Notes: a model not told the origin generated them from the sequence alone. A stretch of DNA of 64,000 nucleotides from Maritimibacter sp. HL-12 (GCF_900177545.1 NZ_FXBQ01000001.1:124001-188000), one strand, 5' to 3'. Shown: positions 8,452-17,924, counted from the stretch's first letter. Numbers and translations are program-made.

Positions 8452-9630
8452 ATGAACCCGATCAACCCCAACATCGCCCGCACCTCCCCGCCCCCGGTGA
8501 TGGAAGCGCGGCGCTGGATCGAGGGGGTCAGCTTCCCGCCCGAGCGCCCGCTGATCAATGTCAGCCAGGCCGCGCCGGTCGCGCCGCCGCCCAAGGGGCT
8601 GCGCCAGGCCATCGCCGAGGCGGCGCTGACCGACGACACCGCCCATCTCTACGGCCCGGTCCTCGGCCTGCCCGCGCTGCGCGAGGAGGTGGCCCGGCAG
8701 GTCTCCACACTCTATCGCGGCGCGGTCGCGCCCGACCAGGTCGCGATCACCGCGGGCTGCAACCAGGCTTTCGCGGCAGCCATCGCCACCCTCGCGGGCC
8801 CCGGCGACGAGGTGATCCTGCCGGTGCCGTGGTATTTCAATCACAAGATGTGGCTCGACATGAGCGGGGTCACCGCCGTGCCGCTGGCCACCGGCGCGGA
8901 GCTTCTGCCCACAATCGCCGCCGCCGAAGACCTGATCACGCCGCGCACCCGCGCCATCGTGCTGGTCACCCCCAACAACCCCGGCGGCGTCGAATACCCC
9001 GCCGATCTCGTCGCCGCCTTCCACGATCTCGCCCGCACCAGGGGGCTTGCGCTGATCCTCGATGAAACCTACCGCGATTTCGACAGCCGCCCTGCCCCCG
9101 CGCACTCCTTGTTCACGGCCCCCGACTGGGACGAAACCCTGATCCACCTCTATTCCTTCTCCAAGGCCTACCGCCTCACCGGCCACCGTGTCGGCGCGCT
9201 GATCGCCGCCCCCGGGCACCTCGCGCAGGTAGAGAAGTTTCTCGACACGGTGACGATCTGCCCCAACCAGCTCGGCCAGCGCGCCGCGCTCTGGGGGATG
9301 CGCAACCTCGCGCAATGGCTCGCCGGCGAACGCGCCGAAATCCTCGCCCGTCGCGCCGCCATCGAGACGGGGTTCGCCACCCTGCCGGGTTGGCACCTGC
9401 TCGGGGTCGGCGCCTATTTTGCGTATCTCCGCCACCCGTTCGACGAACCCGCCGAGGCACTTTGCCAACGCATGGTGCGCGAGATCGGCCTGCTCGCCCT
9501 GCCCGGCACGATGTTTCGCCCCGAGGACGATCCTTCGGGCCCGCGCGAGCTGCGCATCGCCTTCGCCAATATCGACGCGAACGGCATCGCCGAGATGTTT
9601 CGCCGCCTCGCGGCGCTTGCCCCCGGCTGA
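8452..9630 (+). CDS. Class I/II PLP-dependent aminotransferase
   Basis: 392 residues of fold-type I aminotransferase. The PLP-binding lysine is in YSFSKAYRLTGHRVG, the LDETYRDF strand places the aspartate that contacts PLP nitrogen, and PNNPGG precedes it. The C-terminal LRIAFANID region supplies the substrate-carboxylate arginine. The substrate is not readable from sequence; position between trpD and ppiD-trpE suggests at most a loose tie to aromatic amino acid metabolism. ATG 8452 follows a GAGGCACGGC site. Confidence 0.85.
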   Translation: MNPINPNIARTSPPPVMEARRWIEGVSFPPERPLINVSQAAPVAPPPKGLRQAIAEAALTDDTAHLYGPVLGLPALREEVARQVSTLYRGAVAPDQVAITAGCNQAFAAAIATLAGPGDEVILPVPWYFNHKMWLDMSGVTAVPLATGAELLPTIAAAEDLITPRTRAIVLVTPNNPGGVEYPADLVAAFHDLARTRGLALILDETYRDFDSRPAPAHSLFTAPDWDETLIHLYSFSKAYRLTGHRVGALIAAPGHLAQVEKFLDTVTICPNQLGQRAALWGMRNLAQWLAGERAEILARRAAIETGFATLPGWHLLGVGAYFAYLRHPFDEPAEALCQRMVREIGLLALPGTMFRPEDDPSGPRELRIAFANIDANGIAEMFRRLAALAPG

Positions 9631-9713
9631 GCCCCGCGCCTGCCGTTTCCCCTGTTGGCAATCGCCCCCACAGGCCCTAGAACCGGGTGACCGAAAAGGG
9701 GAGATTTCCGCTC

Positions 9714-11561
9714 ATGTCGATGGCGCAGAACAAGATCAGCCGGGCGTTCGTCTGGATCATCATGGGCCTTGTGATGGTCGGCCTCGTCGGCTTCGGCTCG
9801 TTCAATTTCGGCGGCGGCGTCAATGCCATCGGCAAGGTCGGCGAGACCGAGATCTCGGCCGACCGCTACTTTCGCGAGGTCAACGCCCAGATCAACGCCT
9901 TCCAGGCCGAGGTTGACCAGCGGCTGACCTTTGCCGAGGCGCAATCCATCGGCCTCGACCAGGCGGCGCTGGAAACCGTGATCAACCAGGTGGCGCTTGA
10001 GAACGAAAACGCCCGCCTTGGCATTTCGGTCGGCGACGACCAGCTTGCCCGGCGCATCCGCGACATCGACGCCTTCCACGGGCCGGGCGGCGGGTTCGAC
10101 CGCGACACCTACAATTTCGTGCTCCAGCAATCGGGCCTCACCGCGCGCGAGTTCGAGGAAACCCTGCGCTCGGAAGTCGCCCGCACCGTGCTTCAGGGCG
10201 CGGTGACCAACGGCATCGCCCTGCCGCCGGTTCTGGCCGAAGTGCTCTACGGATGGGCCCGCGAGACCCGTGATTTCACCTGGGCCGAGGTCGGGCCCGA
10301 CACGCTCGACGCCCCGGTGGGCACGCCCGACGACGCGACCCTCGCGGCCTTCCACGAGGACAATCCCGATCTCTTCACCCTGCCCGAAGCCCGCCGCATC
10401 ACCTATGCCTGGCTCACGCCCGAGGATGTGATCGACGAGATCGAGGTCTCCGAGGACGAGCTGCGCGCGCTCTACGAATCGCGGATCGACGAATACCGCC
10501 TGCCCGAGCGGCGGCTGGTCGAACGGCTGGTGTTCGGCACCGAGGCCGAGGCCGAAGCAGCGGCAGCCGCGATCGAAAGCGGCGACGCGACGTTCGAGAG
10601 TGTCGTCGCGGAACGCGGGCTTGATCTTGCCGACATCGACCTGGGCGATGTCACCGAAGACAACCTTGGCGGCGCGGCCGCCGACGTCTTCGCGCTAGAG
10701 ACCCCGGGCGTTGTCGGTCCGGTGATGACCGATCTCGGTCCGGCGCTGTTTCGGATGAACGCGATCCTGCCCGCGCGTGAAACCAGCTTCGAGACCGCCC
10801 GCGAGGAGCTGCGCGCGGAATATGCCGACGACGCGGCGCGGCGCCTGTTGCAGGACCGGATGATCGACCTGGACGACGTGCTCGCCGCCGGCGCTACGCT
10901 GGAAGACCTCGCCAGCGCAGAGGGGATGCGGCTGGACACCATCGACTGGACCGGTGCCCAGACCGACGGCATCGCCGCCTACGACGCCTTCCGCGACGCT
11001 GCCGAAACCGTCGATGAAGACGACTACCCGGCCATCGACACGCTGTCCGACGGCGGGTTGTTCGCGCTCCGGCTCGACGAAGTTGTGCAGCCTCGGCTGC
11101 AACCGCTCGACGAGGTCCGCGACGAGGCAATCGCCGCCTGGCAGCGCGCGGAAACGCTGGACCGGCTCGCCGCCCGGGCCGAGGAAATGCTGGACCAGAT
11201 CGAGGCGGGCGAGAGCCCCGCGAGCCTTGGCCTGACCGAGGTGATCGAAAGCGGGCTGTCGCGGGACGGTTTCATCGAGGACGCGCCATCGGCGCTGGTC
11301 GACCGCGCCTTCGACCTTGCCTCTGGCGACTGGGCGGTGGTCGAGGACGAGTCTGGCGTGTTCCTGTTGCACCTTGACGCGGTGAACGCGGCCGACCAGG
11401 ACAGCGCCGAGGCGCGCGAGGTGAAGGCCAACTTCCTCGCCAGGTCGGCGCAGACGCTCGCCCTCGATATCGAGGCCGCCTTTTCCGCAGCGATCGAAGC
11501 GCAGGCGGGCATCACGCTCGACCAGTCGATGATCAACGCGGTCAACACGTCGTTCCAGTGA
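9714..11561 (+). CDS. ppiD: PpiD-like periplasmic peptidyl-prolyl isomerase/chaperone
   Basis: 615 residues. A single N-terminal membrane anchor (about 12-30, AFVWIIMGLVMVGLVGFGSF) is followed by a SurA/PpiD-type N-terminal chaperone domain (QINAFQAEVDQRLTFAEAQSIGLDQAALE) and a degenerate parvulin domain around 270-370. The rest is acidic and helical. PpiD-type proteins sit in the inner membrane facing the periplasm and assist outer-membrane protein folding. ATG 9714 is chosen over the upstream frame start because GGGGAG at 9699-9704 precedes it. It lies directly upstream of trpE, a pairing common in this family, with nine bases between. Confidence 0.88.
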   Translation: MSMAQNKISRAFVWIIMGLVMVGLVGFGSFNFGGGVNAIGKVGETEISADRYFREVNAQINAFQAEVDQRLTFAEAQSIGLDQAALETVINQVALENENARLGISVGDDQLARRIRDIDAFHGPGGGFDRDTYNFVLQQSGLTAREFEETLRSEVARTVLQGAVTNGIALPPVLAEVLYGWARETRDFTWAEVGPDTLDAPVGTPDDATLAAFHEDNPDLFTLPEARRITYAWLTPEDVIDEIEVSEDELRALYESRIDEYRLPERRLVERLVFGTEAEAEAAAAAIESGDATFESVVAERGLDLADIDLGDVTEDNLGGAAADVFALETPGVVGPVMTDLGPALFRMNAILPARETSFETAREELRAEYADDAARRLLQDRMIDLDDVLAAGATLEDLASAEGMRLDTIDWTGAQTDGIAAYDAFRDAAETVDEDDYPAIDTLSDGGLFALRLDEVVQPRLQPLDEVRDEAIAAWQRAETLDRLAARAEEMLDQIEAGESPASLGLTEVIESGLSRDGFIEDAPSALVDRAFDLASGDWAVVEDESGVFLLHLDAVNAADQDSAEAREVKANFLARSAQTLALDIEAAFSAAIEAQAGITLDQSMINAVNTSFQ

Positions 11562-11570
11562 GGTGATCCC

Positions 11571-13079
11571 TTGGCCCTGACACCCACCTTCGACGCCTTC
11601 GAGAAAGCCTGGGAGGCGGGGCAGAACCAGGTGGTCTATACCCGGCTCGCTGCCGACCTCGACACCCCTGTTTCGCTCATGCTCAAGCTCGCCGAGGCCA
11701 AGCGCGACAGCTTCATGCTCGAAAGCGTGACCGGCGGCGAAACCCGCGGGCGTTACTCGATCATCGGGCTGAAACCCGACCTGATCTGGGAATGCCGGGG
11801 CACCAGCGCCCGGGTCAACCGGCAGGCGCGCTTCGACCCCGACGCCTGGCAAGACATGGACGCCGATCCCCTCACCGCGCTGCGCGACATTCTCGCCGAA
11901 AGCCGGATCGATCTGCCCGAGGGCCTGCCCGCCGCCGCCGCCGGGCTGTTCGGCTACCTTGGCTACGACATGATCCGCCTTGTCGAACACCTTCCGAACG
12001 TTAACCCCGACCCGCTCGGCCTGCCCGACGCGATGATGATGCGCCCTTCCGTGGTGGCGGTGCTCGACGGCGTGAAGGGCGAGGTGATTCTCGTCTCGCC
12101 GGCCTTCCAGGGCGGCGGGCTCACCGCCCGCGCGGCCTATGCCCAGGCCGCCGAACGGGTGATGGACGCGCTGCGCGATCTCGAACGCCAGCCCCCCACC
12201 ACGCATGATCTCGGCGAGGTGACAGACACGCCCGAGCCGGTCTCGAACTTCGCGCGCGCCGATTACCTCGCGGCGGTGGAGAAGGCGAAAGACTACATCC
12301 GCGCGGGCGACATCTTCCAGGTGGTGCCGAGCCAGCGCTGGCGCCAGCCGTTTGCCTTGCCGCCCTTCGCGCTCTACCGCAGCTTGCGCCGCACCAACCC
12401 GTCGCCGTTCATGTTCTTCTTCAACTTCGGCGGCTTCCAGGTCGTGGGGGCCTCGCCCGAAATCCTCGTGCGGGTGTTCGGCCGCGAGGTCACCATCCGG
12501 CCGATCGCGGGCACCCGCAAACGCGGCGCAACGCCGGAGGAAGACAAGGCGCTGGAAGCCGACCTGATGTCGGACCAGAAGGAACTGGCGGAACACCTGA
12601 TGCTGCTCGACCTTGGCCGCAACGACGTCGGGCGGGTGGCCAAGATCGGCACGGTGCGCCCGACCGAGGAATTCATCGTCGAGCGCTATTCCCACGTCAT
12701 GCACATCGTCTCCAACGTGGTGGGCGAGCTGGCCGAGGGGCAGGACGCGCTTTCGGCCCTGCTCGCGGGGCTGCCTGCGGGCACGGTTTCGGGTGCGCCC
12801 AAGGTGCGGGCGATGGAGATCATCGACGAGCTGGAACCGGAAAAGCGCGGCGTCTACGGCGGCGGCGTGGGCTATTTCGCCGCCAATGGCGACATGGACA
12901 TGTGCATCGCGCTGCGCACCGCCGTGCTGAAGGATCGCAAGCTATACATCCAGGCCGGTGGCGGCGTTGTCTATGACAGCGACCCGGAGGCGGAGTTCGA
13001 GGAAACCGTCAACAAGTCCAAGGCGATCCGCATGGCGGCAGAGACGGCGGGCATCTTCGCCAAAAGCTCCGGCAACTGA
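11571..13079 (+). CDS. trpE: Anthranilate synthase component I
   Basis: 502 residues. It catalyses chorismate to anthranilate using ammonia from TrpG. The feedback-inhibition LMLKL..SFMLESVTGGETRGRYSIIG segment and the chorismate-binding core (VVPSQRW, RPIAGTRKRG, DLGRNDVGRV, GAPKVRAMEIIDELEP, GYFAANGDMD) are all present. The start is TTG 11571, preceded by TGAGGTG; the resulting ALTPTFDAFE N-terminus fits the family. The rare start codon and nine-base distance from ppiD suggest expression partly coupled to ppiD. No leader peptide or attenuator is visible. Confidence 0.95.
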   Translation: MALTPTFDAFEKAWEAGQNQVVYTRLAADLDTPVSLMLKLAEAKRDSFMLESVTGGETRGRYSIIGLKPDLIWECRGTSARVNRQARFDPDAWQDMDADPLTALRDILAESRIDLPEGLPAAAAGLFGYLGYDMIRLVEHLPNVNPDPLGLPDAMMMRPSVVAVLDGVKGEVILVSPAFQGGGLTARAAYAQAAERVMDALRDLERQPPTTHDLGEVTDTPEPVSNFARADYLAAVEKAKDYIRAGDIFQVVPSQRWRQPFALPPFALYRSLRRTNPSPFMFFFNFGGFQVVGASPEILVRVFGREVTIRPIAGTRKRGATPEEDKALEADLMSDQKELAEHLMLLDLGRNDVGRVAKIGTVRPTEEFIVERYSHVMHIVSNVVGELAEGQDALSALLAGLPAGTVSGAPKVRAMEIIDELEPEKRGVYGGGVGYFAANGDMDMCIALRTAVLKDRKLYIQAGGGVVYDSDPEAEFEETVNKSKAIRMAAETAGIFAKSSGN

Positions 13080-13113
13080 CCGAAGCGATGGCGAGAATTG
13101 CGCGCGCGCCGCG

Positions 13114-13142
13114 TTGACCACGCCGCGGGACTGCCCTATCTA
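13114..13142 (+). promoter_or_regulatory. Promoter of tRNA-Gly
   Basis: TTGACC, a 17-base spacer, then TATCTA, ending 13 bases before the tRNA. A near-consensus sigma-70 promoter. Confidence 0.75.
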
Positions 13143-13155
13143 GAGCGGGCGTGAC

Positions 13156-13229
13156 GCGGGTGTAGCTCAATGGTAGAGCAGCAGCTTCCCAAGCTGACGA
13201 CGAGGGTTCGATTCCCTTCACCCGCTCCA
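13156..13229 (+). tRNA. tRNA-Gly (anticodon CCC)
   Basis: A full 74-base cloverleaf: acceptor GCGGGTG/CACCCGC, D arm GCTC/GAGC, anticodon stem GCAGC/GCTGA with one mismatched end pair, loop TTCCCAA giving anticodon CCC, T arm GAGGG-TTCGATT-CCCTT, and an encoded TCCA end. It reads GGG glycine codons. Confidence 0.96.
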
Positions 13230-13266
13230 GCCTTGCACAGATCTGGCCGCCAAGGGCCTGCCCGTC

Positions 13267-15084
13267 TCAGGCGCTCGCGCTCTCCGCCTTCTCCATCAGC
13301 GCAAGCCATTCCTCTTCGGCTGCCGCGCGCTTTTCCTGCCGCTCGACAAGGGCCTCGCTCGCCTTGGCGAATTTCGCCGGTTCGCGGGCAAACAGGTCGG
13401 GATCGGAGAGGAACGCCTCGAGCTTTGCAATCTCGGCGCCGATCCGGTCAATCTCGCCCGGCAGAGTTTCGAGCCTGTGCGCCTCGGTGAAGCTGAGGCC
13501 CGTTTTCGCCGCTTTCGGCGCATCCGCCTTTGCAGGCGCACCCTTGCCCCGGGGTGCCTGCTCGGACCGTTGGGCCTCGCCGCGCTGCGCCAGGTAATCC
13601 GACCAGCCGCCAGCATAGATCGTCGCCCGCCCGTCGCCCTCCATCGCGATGGTGGTGGCGGCGACCCGGTCGAGAAAATCGCGGTCGTGGCTGACCAGCA
13701 GCACGGTGCCGTCGTAATCCGAGATCAGTTCCTGCAACAGATCGAGGGTTTCGACATCGAGATCGTTGGTCGGCTCGTCGAGCACCAGCAGGTTCGAGGG
13801 CTTGGCCATGATCTTGGCGAGAATGAGCCGCGCCTTCTCGCCGCCCGACAGCGCCGACACCGGCGCGCGGGCCTGCGATTCGTCGAACAGGAAATCCTTG
13901 AGATAGCCCACCACGTGCTTGGGCTGGCCCCGCACCATGATCTGGTCGGCCTTGCCCGAAACCCGCATGTCCTTGTCGCCCGCGAGGTTTTCCCACAGCG
14001 AGGCGGTCTCGTCGAGCGCGGTGCGGTTCTGGTCGAACACCGCCATTTCGAGCCCGGTGCCGAGCTTCACGCTGCCCGTATCGGGCGCGATCTCGCCGGT
14101 GAGCAGCTTCAGCAGCGTTGTCTTGCCCGCGCCGTTGGGGCCGACGAGCGCCACCCGGTCGCCGCGATTGATCAGAACCGAGAAGTCACGCAGGATCACG
14201 GTCTCACCGTAGGCCTTTGAAATTCCCGTTGCCTCGATCACCCGCTTGCCGGATTTCGGGGCCGTCTCCAGCGCCATCGCGGCGCTGCCCTGGCGGCGGA
14301 TCTGGGCCGCGCGGTCGTCGCGCATGGCCTCCAGCGCCCGCACCCGTCCTTGGTTGCGCTTGCGCCGGGCACTGATGCCTTCCACCGCCCAACGCGCCTC
14401 GGCCTTGATCTTGCGGTCGAGCTTGTGGCGGGCGGTGTCTTCTTCTTCCCAGATCTTGTCGCGCCAGGCCTCGAACCCGGCAAAACCCTCCTCCTGCCGG
14501 CGCACCTGGCCCCGGTCGATCCAGAGCGTGGCGCGGGTGAGCGCGCGCAGGAAGGCGCGGTCGTGGCTGATGATGACAAAGCCCGCCCGGGTGCCCTTCA
14601 ACTCGGCCTCGAGCCAGGCGATCGCCTCGATATCGAGGTGGTTGGTCGGCTCGTCGAGCAACATCAACTCGGGCGCTTCGGCGATCAGCTTGGCCAGCGC
14701 CGCGCGCCGCCGCTCGCCGCCGGAGGCGCTGGTGCAGGGCCTGTCGGGCTCGAATTTCAGCCCCTCCGCCGCCCGCGCCACGCGGTACTCCTCGCCCGGG
14801 GCCAGTCCGCTCGCGGCAAACTCGCCAAGGGTGGCAAAGCCGGTCAGGTCGGGGTGTTGCTCCATGTAGCCCACGGTGACGCCCGCAGGCAGCACCCGCG
14901 CGCCCCGGTCGGGTTCCACCAGCCCCGCCATCACCTTCATCAGCGTCGATTTGCCCGAGCCATTGCGCCCCACGAGGGCCACCCGGTCGCCGGGATGGAT
15001 GACGAGATCGAGCCCGTCGAAGACGGGATCGCCGCCGAAGCTGAGCGAGATTTCGGTGAGTTGCAGAAGCGGTGCGCGGGCCAT
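13267..15084 (-). CDS. uup: ABC-F family ATPase, Uup type
   Basis: 605 residues with no membrane segment. Two ATPase domains carry Walker A GRNGSGKST and GPNGAGKTT, signatures SGGERRRAAL and SGGEKARLIL, and LLDEPTNHLD/VLDEPTNDLD Walker B motifs, joined by a charged helical linker. A C-terminal coiled coil (about 530-605) is the Uup DNA-binding tail. ABC-F proteins act on ribosomes or, for Uup, on branched DNA linked to transposon excision. ATG 15084 gives the typical PLLQLTEISLSFGG start. It follows olsB on the same strand by 48 bases. Confidence 0.92.
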   Translation of the reverse strand: MARAPLLQLTEISLSFGGDPVFDGLDLVIHPGDRVALVGRNGSGKSTLMKVMAGLVEPDRGARVLPAGVTVGYMEQHPDLTGFATLGEFAASGLAPGEEYRVARAAEGLKFEPDRPCTSASGGERRRAALAKLIAEAPELMLLDEPTNHLDIEAIAWLEAELKGTRAGFVIISHDRAFLRALTRATLWIDRGQVRRQEEGFAGFEAWRDKIWEEEDTARHKLDRKIKAEARWAVEGISARRKRNQGRVRALEAMRDDRAAQIRRQGSAAMALETAPKSGKRVIEATGISKAYGETVILRDFSVLINRGDRVALVGPNGAGKTTLLKLLTGEIAPDTGSVKLGTGLEMAVFDQNRTALDETASLWENLAGDKDMRVSGKADQIMVRGQPKHVVGYLKDFLFDESQARAPVSALSGGEKARLILAKIMAKPSNLLVLDEPTNDLDVETLDLLQELISDYDGTVLLVSHDRDFLDRVAATTIAMEGDGRATIYAGGWSDYLAQRGEAQRSEQAPRGKGAPAKADAPKAAKTGLSFTEAHRLETLPGEIDRIGAEIAKLEAFLSDPDLFAREPAKFAKASEALVERQEKRAAAEEEWLALMEKAESASA

Positions 15085-15132
15085 GCTGCGCAGGTAGCCG
15101 CGCACGCGGGCGGCGTCAACGGCTGTTGACAC

Positions 15133-15879
15133 TCACGCCCCGGCCAGTGCCCCCAGCGCGCGACGGCGGTTCTCCGGAACGCGCCCCACCTCCAGCCCGG
15201 TGAAGACGTGCAAGGTGCCGAGATCGCGGTCGATCACCGCGTGGTCGGAGACGAATCCCCCCATCAGCAGATAGGTGCGCAACAGCGGCGGCATCGCCTT
15301 CAGGGCGCGCTTGAGATCGGGCTTGCCGCGCGGCCTCTGACCAAAGCGGAACACGTTGGGGGCCTTGATCCGCGGCAACCAGCGCGGCGGGGCAAGGTGA
15401 CGGGCACGCAGCAGCGCGAAGGCATCGAGATAGGCTTCCGGCGCGGTGCCGGCGAAGGAGGAACAGCCAAACAGCATCTCCACCTCCTCGGCTTCGACCA
15501 CCTGTGTGAGCGCGCCCCAGGTCAGGCGCAGCACGTCCGCCCCGCGCGCCTCCGGCGCGATGCAGAACCGCCCGACTTCGAGCATCCGCCCGGGCTGGCC
15601 GGCCAGTCCGTCGAGGCTGTAGAACTGCGCCGAATAGCTGCCGCCGATCGCGGCACCGTTTTCGATCACGAGCAAACGGCAACTTGCAACCACCGCGCGG
15701 GTTGCGATGTCTTCGACGATGAGGTGGCGACAGCGCGCATCGAACCCGTCTTCGTCGCTTGCCGCCGGATCGCCGCGAAACACCCGGCCGCGCAGCGCCA
15801 GCGAACGGGCGATGTCGTCGGGGCCTGCGTCCAGACGGGCACGATATCCCGCGGTCTCGATCAAGGCTTCGTGAGGCAT
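15133..15879 (-). CDS. olsB: L-ornithine N(alpha)-acyltransferase (OlsB family)
   Basis: 248 residues of the GNAT-like haemolysin/OlsB family. It transfers a 3-hydroxyacyl chain from ACP to ornithine, the first step of ornithine-lipid synthesis. Family features seen: SLALRGRVFRGD near residue 25, DARCRHLIVED, SYSAQFY, MLEVGRFCI and MLFGCSSFAGT. Ornithine lipids are common membrane lipids in Rhodobacteraceae. The second-step acyltransferase olsA, which often lies next to olsB, is not adjacent; uup follows instead. Confidence 0.88.
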   Translation of the reverse strand: MPHEALIETAGYRARLDAGPDDIARSLALRGRVFRGDPAASDEDGFDARCRHLIVEDIATRAVVASCRLLVIENGAAIGGSYSAQFYSLDGLAGQPGRMLEVGRFCIAPEARGADVLRLTWGALTQVVEAEEVEMLFGCSSFAGTAPEAYLDAFALLRARHLAPPRWLPRIKAPNVFRFGQRPRGKPDLKRALKAMPPLLRTYLLMGGFVSDHAVIDRDLGTLHVFTGLEVGRVPENRRRALGALAGA

Positions 15880-15983
15880 CGCGCCCTCCCGCCCCCTTGG
15901 CGGCTTCGGGGGCTTTCCTTAACTATCGTTCAGCGCAGGTATGGCTGCAAGCCATGTCAGGCGCATGACAGCGGAGAGGCAAA

Positions 15984-16379
15984 ATGGACAAGATCGACAA
16001 GACCGACGACGAATGGCGCGAGGTGCTCAGCCCGCTGGCCTTCGAGGTTACCCGCAGGCGCGGCACCGAACGCCCCTTCAGCCATGACGATTTCCCGGCC
16101 ACGCCGGGGCGGTTCCATTGCCTGTGCTGTGGCGCGGAATTGTTCGACCAGTCCGACAAGTTCGATGCCGGCTGCGGCTGGCCGAGCTTCACCCGCCCGG
16201 CGGCCAGTGACGCACCGGTAGGCGAGAGCACCGATCTCAGCCACGGGATGCAGCGCACCGAGGTGCATTGCACGAACTGCGGCGCGCATCTCGGCCACGT
16301 CTTTCCCGACGGTCCCGCGCCGACCGGGCTGCGTTACTGCATCAACGGGGTTGCGCTCGATTTTCGCGAGGAAAGCTGA
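15984..16379 (+). CDS. msrB: Peptide-methionine (R)-S-oxide reductase
   Basis: 131 residues, the full MsrB length. It reduces methionine-R-sulfoxide in proteins. The two zinc CxxC pairs (CLCC, CTNC), [10 protein letters not shown] and the catalytic Cys in [10 protein letters not shown] are intact. The ATG is preceded by GGAGAGG. It is divergent from olsB and converges on bamE, whose stop lies 11 bases past its own. Confidence 0.96.
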   Translation: MDKIDKTDDEWREVLSPLAFEVTRRRGTERPFSHDDFPATPGRFHCLCCGAELFDQSDKFDAGCGWPSFTRPAASDAPVGESTDLSHGMQRTEVHCTNCGAHLGHVFPDGPAPTGLRYCINGVALDFREES

Positions 16380-16390
16380 GGCCGGCGGCC

Positions 16391-16849
16391 TCAGCGGAAG
16401 GCATTGGCGAGCGCGTCCATGCTCGCACCGCGGCCGAACAACTGTTGCAGGATGCTCACGCCGTCGATGTTGCTTTCGGTCACCCGCCGCGACAGCACCA
16501 CGACCTCGCCGCGCTCCTGCCCGAAGCGTTCGATGTTCTCGACCACGTCGTTGTCGTCGAAGCTGATCGCCACCACCTCGCGGTCGATTTCCTCGGGGGC
16601 GCGGAAGGTGTCGTGCTTGAACTCGGAACGGACGTAATACCATGCGCTTTCGGCCAGCAGGCCCGAAGCACCCGGATCGCCGATGATGGTTGCAACGGTT
16701 GTGCGGGTATCGAGCCCGACCTCGATTTCCTCGAGGTCTTCATCGGTGGGGGTGAAGCCGTGGTATTGATAGACCGGCGAACAGGCAACGAGCGCGGCCA
16801 GAGCCACGAGCGCTGCGATGCTCTTCATCCATGCACCCGGTTTCGCCAT
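16391..16849 (-). CDS. bamE: Outer membrane protein assembly factor BamE (SmpA/OmlA)
   Basis: 152 residues. A lipoprotein signal ends in the lipobox LVAC, so the mature protein is anchored to the outer membrane after processing at that Cys. The BamE core follows (GFTPTDEDLEEIEVGLDTRTTVATIIGDPGASG, WYYVRSEF). It stabilises the BAM complex that inserts beta-barrels. ATG 16849 has AGGGGGGCAGC upstream; an internal ATG at 16828 is the alternative start. bamE divergent from the yceD-rpmF-plsX-fabH block is the usual alphaproteobacterial order. Confidence 0.92.
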   Translation of the reverse strand: MAKPGAWMKSIAALVALAALVACSPVYQYHGFTPTDEDLEEIEVGLDTRTTVATIIGDPGASGLLAESAWYYVRSEFKHDTFRAPEEIDREVVAISFDDNDVVENIERFGQERGEVVVLSRRVTESNIDGVSILQQLFGRGASMDALANAFR

Positions 16850-16936
16850 GCTGCCCCCCTTGCCTTGCGCGGCCTGTTCTGTCACTCGGCTTACAGAAGG
16901 ATAGCATCTGTTTCAAGAAACGAAAGCGCCGTTGCG

Positions 16937-17518
16937 ATGAGATCTGAGCCCCGCCCCGCCCGTTTCGGCCCGGTCCTGCGCGTGGCCGAACTCGCGCCCG
17001 GCCAGAGCCGGGATATCCTCATCGAACCGCAGCCGCAGGTTTGCGCCGACATTGCCGAGTTGCTCGACCTGACCGCGCTGCGCAAACTCCGGCTTCAAGG
17101 CGTGCTGGCCCCGCTCGGGCGGCGAGACTGGCGCTTTTCCGGGCACCTCGGTGCCACCGTCGTGCAGCCTTGCGTCGTCACCCTCGCGCCGGTCACCACC
17201 CGGATCGAGGACGACATCACCCGCACCTGGCGGGCAGACTTCGCCGAGCCCGAAGCCGACGAGGTGGAGATCCCCGAGATCGTTGAGGAGGAACCGCTCG
17301 GCACCGAGATCGACCTTGGCGCGATGATGATCGAGGCGCTGGCGCTTGCCCTGCCCGATTACCCCCGCGCCGAGGGCGTGGCCCTTGGCGAGGCGGTCTT
17401 TGCCGCACCCGGGACGGCACCGATGACCGACGACGACGCCAAACCTTTCGCCGGCCTTGCCGCCCTGCGTGAAAAACTTGCCGACGATGACGACGATGAC
17501 GAGACCGGCGATGCCTGA
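16937..17518 (+). CDS. YceD/DUF177 family protein
   Basis: 193 residues with the DUF177 pattern: LRKLRLQGVLAPLGRRDWRF, QPCVVTLAPVTTRI, then an acidic segment EEEPLGTEIDLGAMMIEALALALPDYPRA, and an Asp-rich tail. The family is nearly always encoded just upstream of rpmF, as here, and is linked to 23S rRNA maturation in some bacteria. The ATG lies 87 bases from the divergent bamE start; the ribosome site is weak. Confidence 0.88.
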   Translation: MRSEPRPARFGPVLRVAELAPGQSRDILIEPQPQVCADIAELLDLTALRKLRLQGVLAPLGRRDWRFSGHLGATVVQPCVVTLAPVTTRIEDDITRTWRADFAEPEADEVEIPEIVEEEPLGTEIDLGAMMIEALALALPDYPRAEGVALGEAVFAAPGTAPMTDDDAKPFAGLAALREKLADDDDDDETGDA

Positions 17519-17545
17519 AGCCGCCCCTGCCGCGCGAAAAACCCC

Positions 17546-17573
17546 TTGAAACGCGCAAGAATCGCAGTATGTT
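17546..17573 (+). promoter_or_regulatory. Probable rpmF promoter
   Basis: TTGAAA, a 16-base spacer, then TATGTT, about 120 bases upstream of rpmF in the 176-base gap after the DUF177 gene. Confidence 0.55.
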
Positions 17574-17694
17574 CCGCCGCTCTTGCTAAAGATGGGTTGG
17601 ACAGCAGGCGCGATAGCGCATAAGACGCGGTCAGACTCAAGAAACACCGGGCGACGCAGAGGCTGACGACGCCCCCGAATATCGAGGTTTGGAC

Positions 17695-17904
17695 ATGGCT
17701 GTCCCCCAGAATAAGATCACGCGGTCCCGCCGCAACATGCGTCGCAGCCACGATGCGCTGGTTGCCGCGAACCCGAACGAATGCCCGAGCTGCGGCGAAC
17801 TCAAGCGCCCGCATCACGTCTGCCCGTCCTGCGGCACCTATAACGACCGCGAAGTCGTCGCGATGATCGACGAAGCCGTGTTCGACGACGAGGACGCGGC
17901 GTAA
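17695..17904 (+). CDS. rpmF: 50S ribosomal protein L32
   Basis: 69 residues, normal for L32. It opens [21 protein letters not shown] and carries the zinc-type CPSC...CPSC pairs in [18 protein letters not shown]. An ATG two codons upstream is possible, but ATG 17695 gives the standard N-terminus. plsX starts 20 bases after its stop, matching the conserved rpmF-plsX-fabH operon. Confidence 0.97.
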   Translation: MAVPQNKITRSRRNMRRSHDALVAANPNECPSCGELKRPHHVCPSCGTYNDREVVAMIDEAVFDDEDAA

Positions 17905-17924
17905 GCCGTCCGTCCGGGTCCGGA

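Noticed and set aside
8829-9065. Short plus-strand frame inside the aminotransferase
   Set aside because: Arg/His-rich shadow in another frame of a well-supported gene.
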